A stretch of 64,000 nucleotides of DNA, from assembly GCF_009498235.1 (NCBI RefSeq), contig NZ_CP044205.1, positions 4,155,389 through 4,219,388 on the forward strand, in the 5' to 3' direction. The first letter of the stretch is position 1, and the number at the start of each line of letters is the position of its first letter. Source of the DNA: Candidatus Methylospira mobilis. Its GTDB lineage: Bacteria > Pseudomonadota > Gammaproteobacteria > Methylococcales > Methylococcaceae. The notes beneath the pieces were generated by a model. The model worked only from the letters and a program-made list of their open reading frames with translations, ran no database searches and had not been told where the DNA came from. Of the stretch, positions 27,826 to 38,184 are shown piece after piece. The position numbers and the translations under genes were made by a program.

Positions 27826-28971
27826 GTGGGACGTTTATTCTGGAAATTCTTTCTGGTCATTTTATTAGCGCAGATAATCAATGTCGCTGCCGTCAGCGGC
27901 CTGTTCTGGCTGCATGAACCGCAACATTGGCCGCCACATCACCCGGACTGGACGCCCCCGGAAACATGGAATCAGCAGCCCACACCGCAAACCGGCTCGA
28001 TACCTTCCGCCGTCATGCCGCATGACCGCCACCCGCCGCCTCCACCGCCCGGCTTTCGCGAGTTTCCGCTATTGCCGATCGGCGTAGGACTGATTGTCAG
28101 TCTGGCGCTTGCCCTGCTGCTGGCGCGTCACATTTCCCGCCCGGTACTCGGGCTTAGACGGGCGTTCGAAACAATGGCGCATGGAAACTTCGATGTGCGC
28201 CTTGCGCCGCAAATGGAAGGGCGTCAGGATGAATTGGCCGATCTAGGGCGCGACTTCGACCGTACTGCCGAACAGCTGACCATCCTGATGGACAGTCAGC
28301 GCCGGCTTTTGCATGATGTTTCCCACGAGATTCGCTCTCCACTGGCGCGCATTCAGCTTGCAATCGATCTTGCTCAGCAGCAGCCGGATAGAACCGCCGC
28401 CAGTATCGAGCGCATACAGCGCGAATCGGAGCGGATTGTTAGACTGGTAGACGAATTACTCACTTTATCCCGTTTGGAAGCGCGCACTTTTCTGCCGGGA
28501 GAAGAAGACAATGTCGATGTGGCGGAGCTGATCGATGAAATTGTTGCTGATGCGCGTTTCGAAGCCGCAACGCGAAACTGCGAAATCGAACTCGCGGTAT
28601 CCACCAAGACATTAATTCGTGGACGTCCGGATTTACTGCATCGTGCGTTTGAAAATATCATCCGAAACGCTATAGCGCACACTTTCGACGGGACGCGCAT
28701 CAATATCACTGTCGCGAAGCAGGATCATTGGTTGCGCATAGATGTAACCGATGACGGGCCCGGCATACCGGAAATTGCATTAAAAGCCATTTTTGAACCC
28801 TTCATGCGTTTCCGCGAACAGCGCGGCAAGGACGAAGAAGCAAAAGGCTACGGCCTCGGTTTGGCTATCGCGCGCCAGACCATCGTAGCCCATGGCGGCA
28901 GCATAACGGCGCGCAATCGCAAAAACGGCGGATTGCAGATTAGTATGCTGCTGCCAATAGCAGGGATATAG
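27826..28971 (+). CDS. cpxA: CpxA-like sensor kinase with His/Pro-rich periplasmic loop
   Basis: 381 residues from a GTG at 27826, just behind the regulator stop. Membrane segments at residues 7-28 and 83-100 enclose a short loop (30-82) that carries six His (30, 34, 38, 39, 66, 69), many Pro and a PPPPPP run. HAMP follows, then the histidine box DVSHEIRSPL, N box ENIIRNAIAH, and G boxes DDGPGIP and YGLGLAI. The loop is much shorter than that of E. coli CpxA (about 135 residues) and could bind metal or envelope components. It is convergent with argH 14 bases away. Confidence 0.8.
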   Translation: MGRLFWKFFLVILLAQIINVAAVSGLFWLHEPQHWPPHHPDWTPPETWNQQPTPQTGSIPSAVMPHDRHPPPPPPGFREFPLLPIGVGLIVSLALALLLARHISRPVLGLRRAFETMAHGNFDVRLAPQMEGRQDELADLGRDFDRTAEQLTILMDSQRRLLHDVSHEIRSPLARIQLAIDLAQQQPDRTAASIERIQRESERIVRLVDELLTLSRLEARTFLPGEEDNVDVAELIDEIVADARFEAATRNCEIELAVSTKTLIRGRPDLLHRAFENIIRNAIAHTFDGTRINITVAKQDHWLRIDVTDDGPGIPEIALKAIFEPFMRFREQRGKDEEAKGYGLGLAIARQTIVAHGGSITARNRKNGGLQISMLLPIAGI

Positions 28972-28985
28972 ATGGTACGGACGGA

Positions 28986-30380
28986 TTATTTCCTGCCGCC
29001 ATTCAATTTTTCCCTGGCCAGACGCGCCGCTTCGCGCACGCGCCTCGGTGCGGTGCCGCCCGGCAAATCACGCGCGGCGACGGAACCTTCCAGCGTCAAC
29101 ACCTGATAAACATCAGCTTCGATGATACCGGAAAGCGCTTGCAGCTCCTGCAATCCTAGTTCGGATAAGTCGCGCGAACCGGCTATTCCCAGTTGAACAG
29201 CTTTCCCTACCACCTCATGCGCGTCGCGAAACGCAAGTCCCTTGCCAACCAGATAATCGGCAAGGTCGGTCGCCGTAGCATAGCCTTTGCGCGCCGACTC
29301 GCGCATGGCTTCGCGGCGCGGCTGTACATGCGGCATCATTCCGGCGAAGGCGCGCAACGAATTAACCAGGGTATCCACTGTGTCGAACAGCGGCTCCTTG
29401 TCTTCCTGGTTATCCTTGTTGTAGGCCAGCGGCTGGCTTTTCATCAAGGTCAGCAGAGCGAATAAATGACCGTATACCCGCCCCGATTTGCCGCGTATCA
29501 GCTCGGGTACGTCGGGGTTCTTTTTCTGCGGCATGATCGACGATCCGGTACAGAAAGCGTCCGGCAGGTCGATGAAACCGAACTGAGCGCTGGTCCACAG
29601 TATCAATTCTTCGGAAAAACGCGACAAATGCATCATGATGATGCTGGCCGCCGCGCAAAACTCAATGGCGAAATCGCGGTCGCTGACAGCGTCCAGCGAA
29701 TTGAGCGAAGGCTGTTCGAAACCGAGCAGCTCGGACACATAAGTGCGATCCAGCGGATAAGGGGTTCCGGCAAGCGCGGCAGAACCCAGCGGCATGACGT
29801 TGACGCGTTTGCGGCAATCGCCCAGACGCTCGTAGTCGCGCGACAGCATTTCGTTCCATGCCAGCATGTGGTGTCCGAAGGTAATGGGCTGCGCCACCTG
29901 CAAGTGTGTAAAGCCGGGCATGATGGTGTCTGCTTCACGCTCGGCCAAATCGATCAGCGCGGTTTGCAATTGCGCGATCCAGGTGCGGATTTCATCGATT
30001 TGATCACGCAGGAATAACCGGATATCGGTAGCCACCTGATCATTGCGGGAACGTCCGGTGTGCAGCTTTTTCCCCGCCTCACCGATATCCCGTGTCAACT
30101 GCGCTTCGATGTTCATATGTACATCTTCCAGCCCGATCGACCAGACGAAATCGCCGTCGCTTATCTTTTGGCGGATGACGTTCAGGCCTTGTACAATACC
30201 ATCTTTCTCCCGGTCGTTGAGTATGCCGATACGGTTCAGCATCTTGGCGTGTGCAATGGAGCCCATGATATCGTAATCCGCCAGGCGCTTATCGAATTCG
30301 ATTGATGCGGTAAACGCTTCGACAAAAGCGTCGGTCGCTTCGGTAAAACGGCCACCCCAAGGTTTATGTACCTGTTTCAT
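28986..30380 (-). CDS. argH: Argininosuccinate lyase
   Basis: Last enzyme of arginine synthesis; splits argininosuccinate into arginine and fumarate. The ATG at 30380 begins [12 protein letters not shown], the family start; the longer frame adds nine residues. The signature [12 protein letters not shown] (catalytic Ser loop) and [14 protein letters not shown] are clear. 464 residues, normal. It is convergent with the kinase gene and divergent from pgi. No other arginine gene is in the window. Confidence 0.96.
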   Translation of the reverse strand: MKQVHKPWGGRFTEATDAFVEAFTASIEFDKRLADYDIMGSIAHAKMLNRIGILNDREKDGIVQGLNVIRQKISDGDFVWSIGLEDVHMNIEAQLTRDIGEAGKKLHTGRSRNDQVATDIRLFLRDQIDEIRTWIAQLQTALIDLAEREADTIMPGFTHLQVAQPITFGHHMLAWNEMLSRDYERLGDCRKRVNVMPLGSAALAGTPYPLDRTYVSELLGFEQPSLNSLDAVSDRDFAIEFCAAASIIMMHLSRFSEELILWTSAQFGFIDLPDAFCTGSSIMPQKKNPDVPELIRGKSGRVYGHLFALLTLMKSQPLAYNKDNQEDKEPLFDTVDTLVNSLRAFAGMMPHVQPRREAMRESARKGYATATDLADYLVGKGLAFRDAHEVVGKAVQLGIAGSRDLSELGLQELQALSGIIEADVYQVLTLEGSVAARDLPGGTAPRRVREAARLAREKLNGGRK

Positions 30381-30610
30381 GCGTATTCCTACGGTAAATA
30401 GCCGCATTATAACGCTATCCGCCGCTCCGCTTTTACCCGAGCCGCATTTGTGGAGAAGTTTGCCTTTAAAACCGTGGAACTCGTCATACTTTAACGGCTA
30501 GAATACGCGCACTGAAAACTGTCTTTCCGCCATGACGCTCATGAAGCGGGCGCCGAACGGTATTGAAGCATTTTCCAATAATAAAACAGCACCAACAGGA
30601 TAACTCCAAC

Positions 30611-32251
30611 ATGCCCGTCGTTACCGAATCCGCCGCCTGGCTTGCCCTGCAAAGCCACGAACAGATAATTGCCGATCTGCACCTCAGGGACTTGTTTGAG
30701 GCCGACCCCAGTCGCTTCGATCGGTATTCAATAAATCTGGACGATATTCTTTTCGACTACTCAAAAAACCGCATTACCGATGACACATTGCCTTTGCTGT
30801 TGAAGCTGGCCGATGACGCGCAACTCAAGCAAAAAATTGCCGCTATGTTTTCCGGTGAAAAAATCAATGTCACCGAAAGCAGAGCAGTACTGCATACCGC
30901 ACTCAGGAACCGCGCCAATACGCCGGTTATGGTTGATGGCCGCGATGTAATGCCTGACATCAACCGCGTGTTGAAGCAAATGCGCGAATTCAGCGAGCGG
31001 GTCCGTTCGCACGCATGGCGCGGCTATACCGGCAAGCCGATCACCGATATTGTCAATATCGGTATCGGCGGGTCCGACCTGGGTCCAAAAATGGTCGTCA
31101 AGGCCTTGACGCCTTATATTCAACCCGGATTGCGCGCCCACTTCGTCTCGAATATCGATGAAAACGATCTGTTGAATAACTTGCGCACACTGGACCAGGA
31201 AACTACGCTGTTCATCGTAGCCTCCAAGACCTTCAGCACCCAGGAAACCATGGCCAATGCGCATTCTGCCCGCGACTGGCTCCTGTCCAAGGCGCCGGAT
31301 GAGACGGCGATTGCAAAACATTTCGTGGCCGTTTCCACCAACGCCGAAAGAGTTCATGATTTCGGCATAGACACCAGCCATATGTTCGAGTTCTGGGACT
31401 GGGTAGGCGGGCGTTATTCCATGTGGTCCGCAATCGGTTTGCCTATTGCAGTCATGATCGGCATGGACCATTTCGAAGAATTACTGACCGGAGCCGAGCG
31501 TGTTGACCAGCATTTCCGGACGGCCGACTTCGATAAAAACATACCCGTTATCATGGGGCTGCTGGGCATCTGGTACAACAACTTCATGGGAGCGGAAACG
31601 CACGCCGTGCTGCCGTACGATCAAAACCTGGAGTACCTGACCGACTATTTGCAACAGGCCGACATGGAAAGCAACGGCAAATCCGTCGATATCAATGCGC
31701 AGCCGATTTCATACAGCACCGGACCGATAATTTTCGGGGAACCGGGTACTAACGGCCAGCACGCTTTCTATCAGCTGTTGCATCAGGGCAGTAAGCTGGT
31801 ACCCTGCGATTTTCTTGCTGCGGCTCAAAGCCATCACCATGTCGGAGACCATCACGCCATACTGGTATCCAATTTTCTGGCGCAGACCGAAGCGCTGATG
31901 ATGGGGCGCACTACCGAGGAAGCGCGCCGCGAACTTGAAAAGCAAGGCGTTGCTCCGTCGAAAGTCGACGCCTTGGCCCGGGCAAAAACCTTTATCGGCA
32001 ATAAGCCGTCCAATTCATTCCTGTACCGGAAATTATCGCCGCAAACGCTGGGGTCGTTAATTGCGTTATACGAACATAAAATTTATGTGCAGGGTGTAAT
32101 ATGGAATATCAACTCCTTCGACCAGATGGGAGTGGAGCTGGGCAAGCATCTTGCCCGCAAGATATTGCCGCAATTGGACGACGATCAACCTGTCGGCGAC
32201 CATGATTCATCCACCAACGGCCTGCTTAATTATTATAAAAGTATTCGGTAA
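30611..32251 (+). CDS. pgi: Glucose-6-phosphate isomerase
   Basis: Interconverts glucose 6-phosphate and fructose 6-phosphate; in a methylotroph with RuMP-type carbon flow it also links fructose 6-phosphate to sugar-nucleotide supply. The start at ATG 30611 has AGGA nine bases upstream; the longer TTG-started frame is less likely. The active-site signature [16 protein letters not shown] and the C-terminal [15 protein letters not shown] are present. 546 residues, normal length. Divergent from argH. Confidence 0.96.
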   Translation: MPVVTESAAWLALQSHEQIIADLHLRDLFEADPSRFDRYSINLDDILFDYSKNRITDDTLPLLLKLADDAQLKQKIAAMFSGEKINVTESRAVLHTALRNRANTPVMVDGRDVMPDINRVLKQMREFSERVRSHAWRGYTGKPITDIVNIGIGGSDLGPKMVVKALTPYIQPGLRAHFVSNIDENDLLNNLRTLDQETTLFIVASKTFSTQETMANAHSARDWLLSKAPDETAIAKHFVAVSTNAERVHDFGIDTSHMFEFWDWVGGRYSMWSAIGLPIAVMIGMDHFEELLTGAERVDQHFRTADFDKNIPVIMGLLGIWYNNFMGAETHAVLPYDQNLEYLTDYLQQADMESNGKSVDINAQPISYSTGPIIFGEPGTNGQHAFYQLLHQGSKLVPCDFLAAAQSHHHVGDHHAILVSNFLAQTEALMMGRTTEEARRELEKQGVAPSKVDALARAKTFIGNKPSNSFLYRKLSPQTLGSLIALYEHKIYVQGVIWNINSFDQMGVELGKHLARKILPQLDDDQPVGDHDSSTNGLLNYYKSIR

Positions 32252-32268
32252 CTATTCAGCTCATTAGA

Positions 32269-32284
32269 GTCTTCTTCGGAAGAC
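32269..32284. terminator. Hairpin with UUCG loop behind pgi
   Basis: GTCTTC pairs with GAAGAC around a TTCG tetraloop, 18 bases past the pgi stop. No T run follows, so as a terminator it is weak; a UUCG cap makes it thermally stable. Confidence 0.45.
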
Positions 32285-32330
32285 CCATCATTAAATGGGA
32301 CTGCAATGTAATCTTCGAATGAGGCAATTT

Positions 32331-32360
32331 TGCAGGAGCTGGCTAAAGCCAGCTCCTGCA
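32331..32360. repeat. Perfect 14-bp palindrome, REP-like
   Basis: TGCAGGAGCTGGCT, two A, then AGCCAGCTCCTGCA: a perfect hairpin in the non-coding space between pgi and the polysaccharide locus. GGAGCTGGCT with its complement is the shape of bacterial repetitive extragenic palindromes. Only this copy is seen here. Confidence 0.55.
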
Positions 32361-32597
32361 GTAGAGAGATACAACGCTAGCCGAATAACTGCATTATTCG
32401 CAAGCCATAGCTTGGCATTGAAGGGCTTTGCTTAACCCACCGGTTCCCGGCGCCAGCATTATATGATTTCCATTTCCTGGCGGGCTTTCGTCACCCGCCA
32501 GAACTTCAGTCAGGCGCATTTCTTGCGTCCGGATTCGAAAACTGCCCGGAGTAACTTCGTTGCGGCTACAAGCGCAAGACGAACGGAGCCGAAAGGC

Positions 32598-33770
32598 TTA
32601 AGCGCTTCCCCCAAGCGCAAAGTTTCCGTCGGCAACCATGCGGTAAACATCAACTGTTTTTTGCGCTGTCGACTGCCAGGAATATCTTGATGCCACCTCC
32701 AGCGATTTTTTAACAGCAACGTTACGCCACTGCTCGTCTTCCAACAATATACGCAGATTATCTGAGATTTCACGAATATCGTTCGCTTCAACAATCAGCG
32801 CCGCGTCCGCGGCGACTTCCGGCAATGAAGAACGATTGGAAATAAGCGCGGGAATACCGCTGGCCATGGCTTCGAGTACAGGCAGCCCAAAACCCTCATA
32901 CAAAGAAGGATAAGCAAATCCGCGCGCGCCGGAAAAAATTGCCGGCAAGTCGCTTTCCGGCACAAAACCAAGGTAACGCAACCACCCCTCGCTTTGCGCC
33001 TGCTCTATGCTCCGATGTATCGGCTTGCTTAGCCATCCTTTATCGCCAGCCAGCACCAAAGGGTAACGCTTGCGTAAGGCTTCGGGCAACTCCCCGTAAG
33101 CGCTCAGTAAAGCCGCGATATTTTTTCTCGGCTCTATGGTCGCTACGCAAAAGGTATAACCTCCATACTCAAGACCGAACCGGCCCAATACTTCGGCAGT
33201 CTGCTCACGATTGCGCGGATGAAAATCCTCTGTAACGCCTAATGGCACGGAACAAACCTTGTGCTCCGGCCAACCGAAGAACTCGATCACTTCCTGGCGA
33301 ACGAATTCCGAATCGGTAATCAGAAAATTTGCCCGCTCCAAAGAGACCGCAACCTCTTTCTCCATGAAAGCAACCCGTTCAGGCGGATGGAACTGCGGGT
33401 AACGAAAAATGGAAAGATCATGAATGGTGGCGATGGCCGGGCCGGAACATTGAGGCAAGTAGAAATTCGGTCCATGAAAAATATAATCGGCGTAAGGGCG
33501 CAAGCGCTGACGCAACAGGATAGTTGTTAAAATCCGGTATGAGGCGACCACAGTGGAACTGCGCAACAAACTGCGCCTGGCCGCAATTTTTATTGCCGAT
33601 CCTTGCAGTAACGCATCAATATCTTTTACCCACTGACCTCTACCGCCCCGAAGGAAGCGCACGTCTTCCACCCCGGGAATAGACGGAATACGCGTTGCCA
33701 GCTCCCAGTTATATCGTCCGATACCCGTTAGAGGCGGTTTGATGGCGTTTACGGCTAGTATGACTTTCAT
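32598..33770 (-). CDS. Family-4-type glycosyltransferase
   Basis: 390 residues with a GT-B fold. EPRKNIAALL marks the phosphate-binding start of the C-terminal half and SLYEGFGLPVLEAMASG contains the E-x7-E motif of retaining family-4 enzymes. Nucleotide-sugar specificity cannot be read from the sequence. Last gene of the minus-strand polysaccharide region, followed by 346 bases with hairpins and no gene up to pgi. A 194-base gap separates it from the preceding GT2 gene. Confidence 0.85.
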   Translation of the reverse strand: MKVILAVNAIKPPLTGIGRYNWELATRIPSIPGVEDVRFLRGGRGQWVKDIDALLQGSAIKIAARRSLLRSSTVVASYRILTTILLRQRLRPYADYIFHGPNFYLPQCSGPAIATIHDLSIFRYPQFHPPERVAFMEKEVAVSLERANFLITDSEFVRQEVIEFFGWPEHKVCSVPLGVTEDFHPRNREQTAEVLGRFGLEYGGYTFCVATIEPRKNIAALLSAYGELPEALRKRYPLVLAGDKGWLSKPIHRSIEQAQSEGWLRYLGFVPESDLPAIFSGARGFAYPSLYEGFGLPVLEAMASGIPALISNRSSLPEVAADAALIVEANDIREISDNLRILLEDEQWRNVAVKKSLEVASRYSWQSTAQKTVDVYRMVADGNFALGGSA

Positions 33771-33964
33771 ATATGTTTATTCGCCCGGATAAGCGCTGAT
33801 TTTATACCAGCAAAAAGGGTAACTGTTCAGCGTTTGATGTAGAAGAAGAGAGGCGAGTCTGGCGTTACACGTGGAAACGCGCCAATCGGAACAACGGCGA
33901 TTTCGCCAATTTCCTCCCCAGGCATTCATACTCCGCTTTTGATGCTGCAGGGTGCATACGGAGA

Positions 33965-34852
33965 TTATATCCTGCGTAAAAAGTGCTTCAACATCGCAAA
34001 AGTAACCCGCTTGTTCCAGCGCAGTTCCGCCAGTATCGCGCGTATGCCCACTTCAGGCGCATGGAAAATCGGAAGAGATATCCTTCCGATTCGCGATCCA
34101 ACAACCACATGGGCATAATTACATAGCCAGGGGATAGGCACAGCCCCGAATTTTTTTTTGAACATGTCGTTTATTTCTTCACGGACTGCGACGCGTGCGC
34201 TCAGGGTTTTGTTTTCTGCGTACAATCTTGATCCGGCAAGCTTGCCTTCGAGATAAGCGAAGCGGATGCCGTGCTCGGCAAGGCGCAGCCAATATTCGTA
34301 ATCCATACAATAATTCAACGTTTCGTCCAATAGCCCGAGTTGCTCCACGACGCTACGCCGGAAAAACGCAGCAGGCTGGCAAATAATACAGGTTTCCTTC
34401 AGACGCTGATAACTCCATGGCTCGGTTGGATAGGACTCGAACACTTTATCTTCAGTATCTATATGATCGGCCATCCCATATACCAGATCGATGTCCGGAT
34501 GATCGTTGAAGAATGCGACTATTTTCGCAATAGCGCCGGGATAATAAATATCATCGGAGTTCAACCAGCCGATAATATCTCCATCGGTTGCGCTAATGCC
34601 TTTATTGACTGCATCGGCTTGTCCTTTATCCTTCCGAGACTCCCAGCGTATGGAAGAGCCGTAGCGCTTTAATATATCAATAGTCTTGTCGGTGCTGCCG
34701 CCATCGAACACGACATGTTCGATTTCAGCGCCCGTCTGATCTGCGACGCTTTGCAGCGTACGTTCTATGAATTGCCCTTGATTAAAAGAAGGAGTAATGA
34801 TGCTGACTTTCAATACGTGAATCTCTGCGTTACCGTGTAAATCGTGTAGCAT
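33965..34852 (-). CDS. GT2 glycosyltransferase, paralogue of the gene at 52.0 kb
   Basis: 295 residues with the family-2 N-terminus VSIITPSFNQGQFIERTLQS, the sugar-nucleotide motif GWLNSDDIYYPG and EYWLRLAEHG. The start at ATG 34852 has GAGGG eight bases upstream; a TTG at 34813 gives the N-terminus of its paralogue. The paralogue (52010-52861) matches it along nearly the whole length (same order of motifs, FESYPTEPW, NYCMDYEYWL, SRLYA-NKTL), so one probably arose by duplication. They likely add similar sugars at two points of the glycan. Confidence 0.85.
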   Translation of the reverse strand: MLHDLHGNAEIHVLKVSIITPSFNQGQFIERTLQSVADQTGAEIEHVVFDGGSTDKTIDILKRYGSSIRWESRKDKGQADAVNKGISATDGDIIGWLNSDDIYYPGAIAKIVAFFNDHPDIDLVYGMADHIDTEDKVFESYPTEPWSYQRLKETCIICQPAAFFRRSVVEQLGLLDETLNYCMDYEYWLRLAEHGIRFAYLEGKLAGSRLYAENKTLSARVAVREEINDMFKKKFGAVPIPWLCNYAHVVVGSRIGRISLPIFHAPEVGIRAILAELRWNKRVTFAMLKHFLRRI

Positions 34853-34977
34853 ACATCAACCCTCATTTTCTGCTGTGAGCGGCTGGTTGGGGGAAACCGG
34901 GCATGGCAAACGATCGCGGCGTTAAAGGGGCGGTAATTTGCCATGACCGGTTGGAACGCCTCAGCCTCTTTTTCGAA

Positions 34978-35919
34978 TTACATGGCCGGCCGGGTTAAAA
35001 AGTCCGCGTAGGCTTTAGCAATTCCATCGCCCAGCGAGATTTTTGACTGCCAACCAAGCTCACGCATCCTGTCGACATTCAACAGTTTACGCGGAGTGCC
35101 GTCCGGCATATTTGCATCGAACACTATCTTGCCTTTAAAACCGACAACGCTCATGACCGTCTCTGCCAGTTCGCATATCGTTACATCCTCGCCAGTCCCC
35201 ACATTGAATAACCCATCCAATACGCCCCGTTCCATCAGGAAAATACAGGCGTCAGCCAAGTCGTCAACATACAGAAACTCGCGCTTAGGCTTGCCCGTTC
35301 CCCAAACGACCAGCTCCTTATCGCCCCGCGTCCTGGCTTCGTGCGCCTTGCGTATCAAAGCAGGCAAGACATGGCTGTTGTTTAAATCGTAGTTGTCATT
35401 GGGACCATAAAGATTGGTCGGCATAACCGAAATATAATTAGTACCGTACTGGCGGTTATAGCTCTCGCACAGCTTGATTCCGGCGATCTTGGCGATGGCG
35501 TAGGGCTCGTTGGTCTGCTCCAACGGGCCTGTCAAAAGGTACTCTTCCCTGATGGGTTGCGGGCAATCGCGCGGATAAATACAACTGGAACCGAGGAAGC
35601 ATAAGCGATTAATATCCGCCCGGCATGCGCCATTGATGACATTGGTTTCGACAGTTAAATTTTCGAAAATAAAATCGGCTCGATAGGTATTGTTGGCGTG
35701 TATACCGCCCACTTTGGCTGCCGCCATGAAGATATACTCGGGCTGCTCAGCCGCCAGAAAATTATACACGGCGTGTTGATCAAGCAGATCCAACTCTGAT
35801 CGCTTACGCGTAATAATGTGCTGGTAGCCTTTGGATTGTAAGCCGCGCATCAACGCCGAACCGACCATCCCCCGATGACCGGCAACAAAAATTTTCGCGT
35901 CTTTGGCTATGGCCGTCAT
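34978..35919 (-). CDS. fcl: GDP-L-fucose synthase
   Basis: Converts GDP-4-keto-6-deoxy-D-mannose to GDP-L-fucose (epimerase and reductase). 313 residues; GHRGMVGSALM is the NADPH motif, FLGSSCIYPR and EPYAIAKIAG hold Ser, Tyr and Lys of the active site. The start codon overlaps the gmd stop as TAATG, so it is coupled to gmd, as in most fucose loci. Function follows from both genes together. Confidence 0.93.
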   Translation of the reverse strand: MTAIAKDAKIFVAGHRGMVGSALMRGLQSKGYQHIITRKRSELDLLDQHAVYNFLAAEQPEYIFMAAAKVGGIHANNTYRADFIFENLTVETNVINGACRADINRLCFLGSSCIYPRDCPQPIREEYLLTGPLEQTNEPYAIAKIAGIKLCESYNRQYGTNYISVMPTNLYGPNDNYDLNNSHVLPALIRKAHEARTRGDKELVVWGTGKPKREFLYVDDLADACIFLMERGVLDGLFNVGTGEDVTICELAETVMSVVGFKGKIVFDANMPDGTPRKLLNVDRMRELGWQSKISLGDGIAKAYADFLTRPAM

Positions 35920-37034
35920 TATTCACGCCCCACGGAAACCTTGAACCCACGGCTTTTAAGCAAAGCGTGCTGCCTGGCCTTGTCCAGATCGTGAGCAACC
36001 ATCTCTGCTATCATCTCGTCCAGGGTAATGCCTGGCACCCACCCCAGCTTCTCTCTGGCCTTGGTCGGATCACCAAGCAGCGTTTCCACTTCGGCGGGGC
36101 GGAAGTAACGAGGGTCGACTTTAACGACAATATCGCCGACTTTCGCTGCCGGCGCTTTGTCTCCACTGATTGCGGCTATACGTCCCTGCTCATTTACGCC
36201 CTCGCCCTCCCAAGCAAGTTCGATGCCCAGCTGTGCGGCAGCTTTATTAATAAATGTGCGTACGTCGTACTGCTTGCCGGTGGCGATAACGAAATCGTCG
36301 GGCCGATCCTGCTGCAGCATCAACCACTGCATTTCTACATAATCCTTGGCGTGTCCCCAATCGCGCAGAGCGTCGATGTTGCCCATGAACAGACAGCTAT
36401 CAAGACCCTGAGCAATATTGGCAAGACCTCGGGTAATCTTGCGGGTTACGAAGGTTTCTCCACGTCGTGAGGATTCGTGGTTGAAAAGTATGCCGTTACA
36501 GGCATAGATACCGTAAGCTTCCCGATAGTTGACCGTGATCCAGTAAGCATATAGCTTGGCGACGGCGTAGGGAGAGCGGGGGTAGAAAGGCGTCGTTTCC
36601 TTTTGAGGGATTTCCTGAACCAGACCGTACAGCTCCGAGGTACTGGCCTGGTAAAAGCGTGTTTTCTTCTCCAAGCCCAGAAAACGAATGCCCTCCAGCA
36701 GACGCAAGGCGCCTATCCCATCCACGTCGGCAGTATATTCCGGCGACTCGAAACTTACCGCAACATGCGACTGCGCGCCAAGGTTATAAACTTCATCCGG
36801 TTGAACTTCCTGTAAAATGCGGATCAGGTTCGATGTATCCGTCAAATCGCCGTAGTGCAGCTTCAGCCGCGCATGTGGAGCGTGGGGATCCTCGTAGATA
36901 TGATCGATGCGTTCCGTATTGAATAAAGAGGCGCGGCGCTTGATTCCGTGAACCTCGTAACCTTTGGCCAATAGGAATTCAGCCAAATATGAGCCATCCT
37001 GGCCGGTAATGCCAGTAATCAAAGCCTTTTTCAT
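35919..37034 (-). CDS. gmd: GDP-mannose 4,6-dehydratase
   Basis: Makes GDP-4-keto-6-deoxy-D-mannose from GDP-D-mannose. 371 residues with [14 protein letters not shown] near the start, the catalytic [10 protein letters not shown], and SPYAVAK. Long C-terminal GDP-binding region ([21 protein letters not shown]), as in true Gmd. Coupled to fcl by a TAATG overlap. A divergent relative sits just upstream at 37165-38184. Confidence 0.93.
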   Translation of the reverse strand: MKKALITGITGQDGSYLAEFLLAKGYEVHGIKRRASLFNTERIDHIYEDPHAPHARLKLHYGDLTDTSNLIRILQEVQPDEVYNLGAQSHVAVSFESPEYTADVDGIGALRLLEGIRFLGLEKKTRFYQASTSELYGLVQEIPQKETTPFYPRSPYAVAKLYAYWITVNYREAYGIYACNGILFNHESSRRGETFVTRKITRGLANIAQGLDSCLFMGNIDALRDWGHAKDYVEMQWLMLQQDRPDDFVIATGKQYDVRTFINKAAAQLGIELAWEGEGVNEQGRIAAISGDKAPAAKVGDIVVKVDPRYFRPAEVETLLGDPTKAREKLGWVPGITLDEMIAEMVAHDLDKARQHALLKSRGFKVSVGRE

Positions 37035-37164
37035 TTCAACTACTCTCTAAATGTTACTCGAATCCTGTTTTTTGTGCACTGCCAAGAGAAGGACCGATTT
37101 ATTTAAAACGCTCAACGCCGTTAAAATATCTATTTACGTTCCATTTCCATCAATAAAAACGCTG

Positions 37165-38184
37165 TCAATGATATCCGGGCGGGGATTCAAGACGCGCAAT
37201 TTGAGCGGCAACCATATCGCGGACCATCCGCTCAAAACTGATGGTTGGCTCCCAGTCAAGAATCCTGCGCGCCTTGGCTGCATCCGCAAGGGTTTGCCCT
37301 GTTTCCATCGGACGAACCAGATCAGGGTCGCTGATGACATGGTCCTGCCACTCGAGACCGACGTGATCATACGCAGTCTCACATAGCTCCCGCAAGGTAT
37401 GCAGTTCTCCAGTACCGACCACAAAATCGTCCGGTTTTTCTTGTTGGAGCATCAGCCACATCGCGCGGACGAAATCGACTGCGTGCCCCCAGTCGCGCGC
37501 TACATCAAGGTTACCCAGTGCAAGGCGGCCCCCGCTGACTATAGGATGCCCTCTTTCATTTAAATCCGGCGAATCTGTTATTCCTAAAGCAGCGCAGGCG
37601 GCTCCGTAGACAATCTTTTGGGTAACAAAATGCAGCGGACGGCGCTCGCTTTCGTGATTAAACAATATTCCGCTGGAGATAAACAAGCGATAGCTTTCGC
37701 GATAAATCTGCACCATTTGATGGGCGTAGACCTTGGCCGCTGCATAAGGGTTGGCCGGATTAAACGGGGTATCCTCGTTCTGAGGGAAACATTTGGCCTG
37801 GCCAAACATGTCTGAAGACGATGCATGATAAATTCGTGCTTCCGGGCATAAATGGCGAGCGGCTTCGAACAGCCGAATAGCCCCCATGCCGTTGATCAAC
37901 AGCGTTTCCGGCGCTCGTATCCATGACTCACCCGGACGGGACTGGGACGCAAGATTGTAAATCTCGTCAGGATTTGCATCCTGTAAGGCAGATGAAATAT
38001 CAACGCCTTCCGACATATCGCCAAAAATCACCTGAATTCTATCAGCAAGATGACTGGCATTGTTCCGTCGAAACCAGCTCTCGCGCCGCACTAGCCCGTA
38101 AACCTGGTAACCTTTCTCCAGCAGCAGTTCCGCCAGAAAAGATCCGTCCTGTCCGGTAATGCCGGTTATCAAAGCTTTTTTCAT
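37165..38184 (-). CDS. GDP-mannose dehydratase-like SDR, divergent paralogue
   Basis: 339 residues, starting at ATG 38184 that overlaps the upstream glycosyltransferase stop (TAATG). It shares [26 protein letters not shown] with Gmd and has catalytic NPYAAAKVYAHQ, but the middle and C-terminus differ and it lacks the [12 protein letters not shown]-binding region typical of Gmd. It may act on a different GDP-sugar, for example as a reductase of the RMD type or a dehydratase of GDP-6-deoxy intermediates. The substrate cannot be decided here. Confidence 0.75.
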   Translation of the reverse strand: MKKALITGITGQDGSFLAELLLEKGYQVYGLVRRESWFRRNNASHLADRIQVIFGDMSEGVDISSALQDANPDEIYNLASQSRPGESWIRAPETLLINGMGAIRLFEAARHLCPEARIYHASSSDMFGQAKCFPQNEDTPFNPANPYAAAKVYAHQMVQIYRESYRLFISSGILFNHESERRPLHFVTQKIVYGAACAALGITDSPDLNERGHPIVSGGRLALGNLDVARDWGHAVDFVRAMWLMLQQEKPDDFVVGTGELHTLRELCETAYDHVGLEWQDHVISDPDLVRPMETGQTLADAAKARRILDWEPTISFERMVRDMVAAQIARLESPPGYH

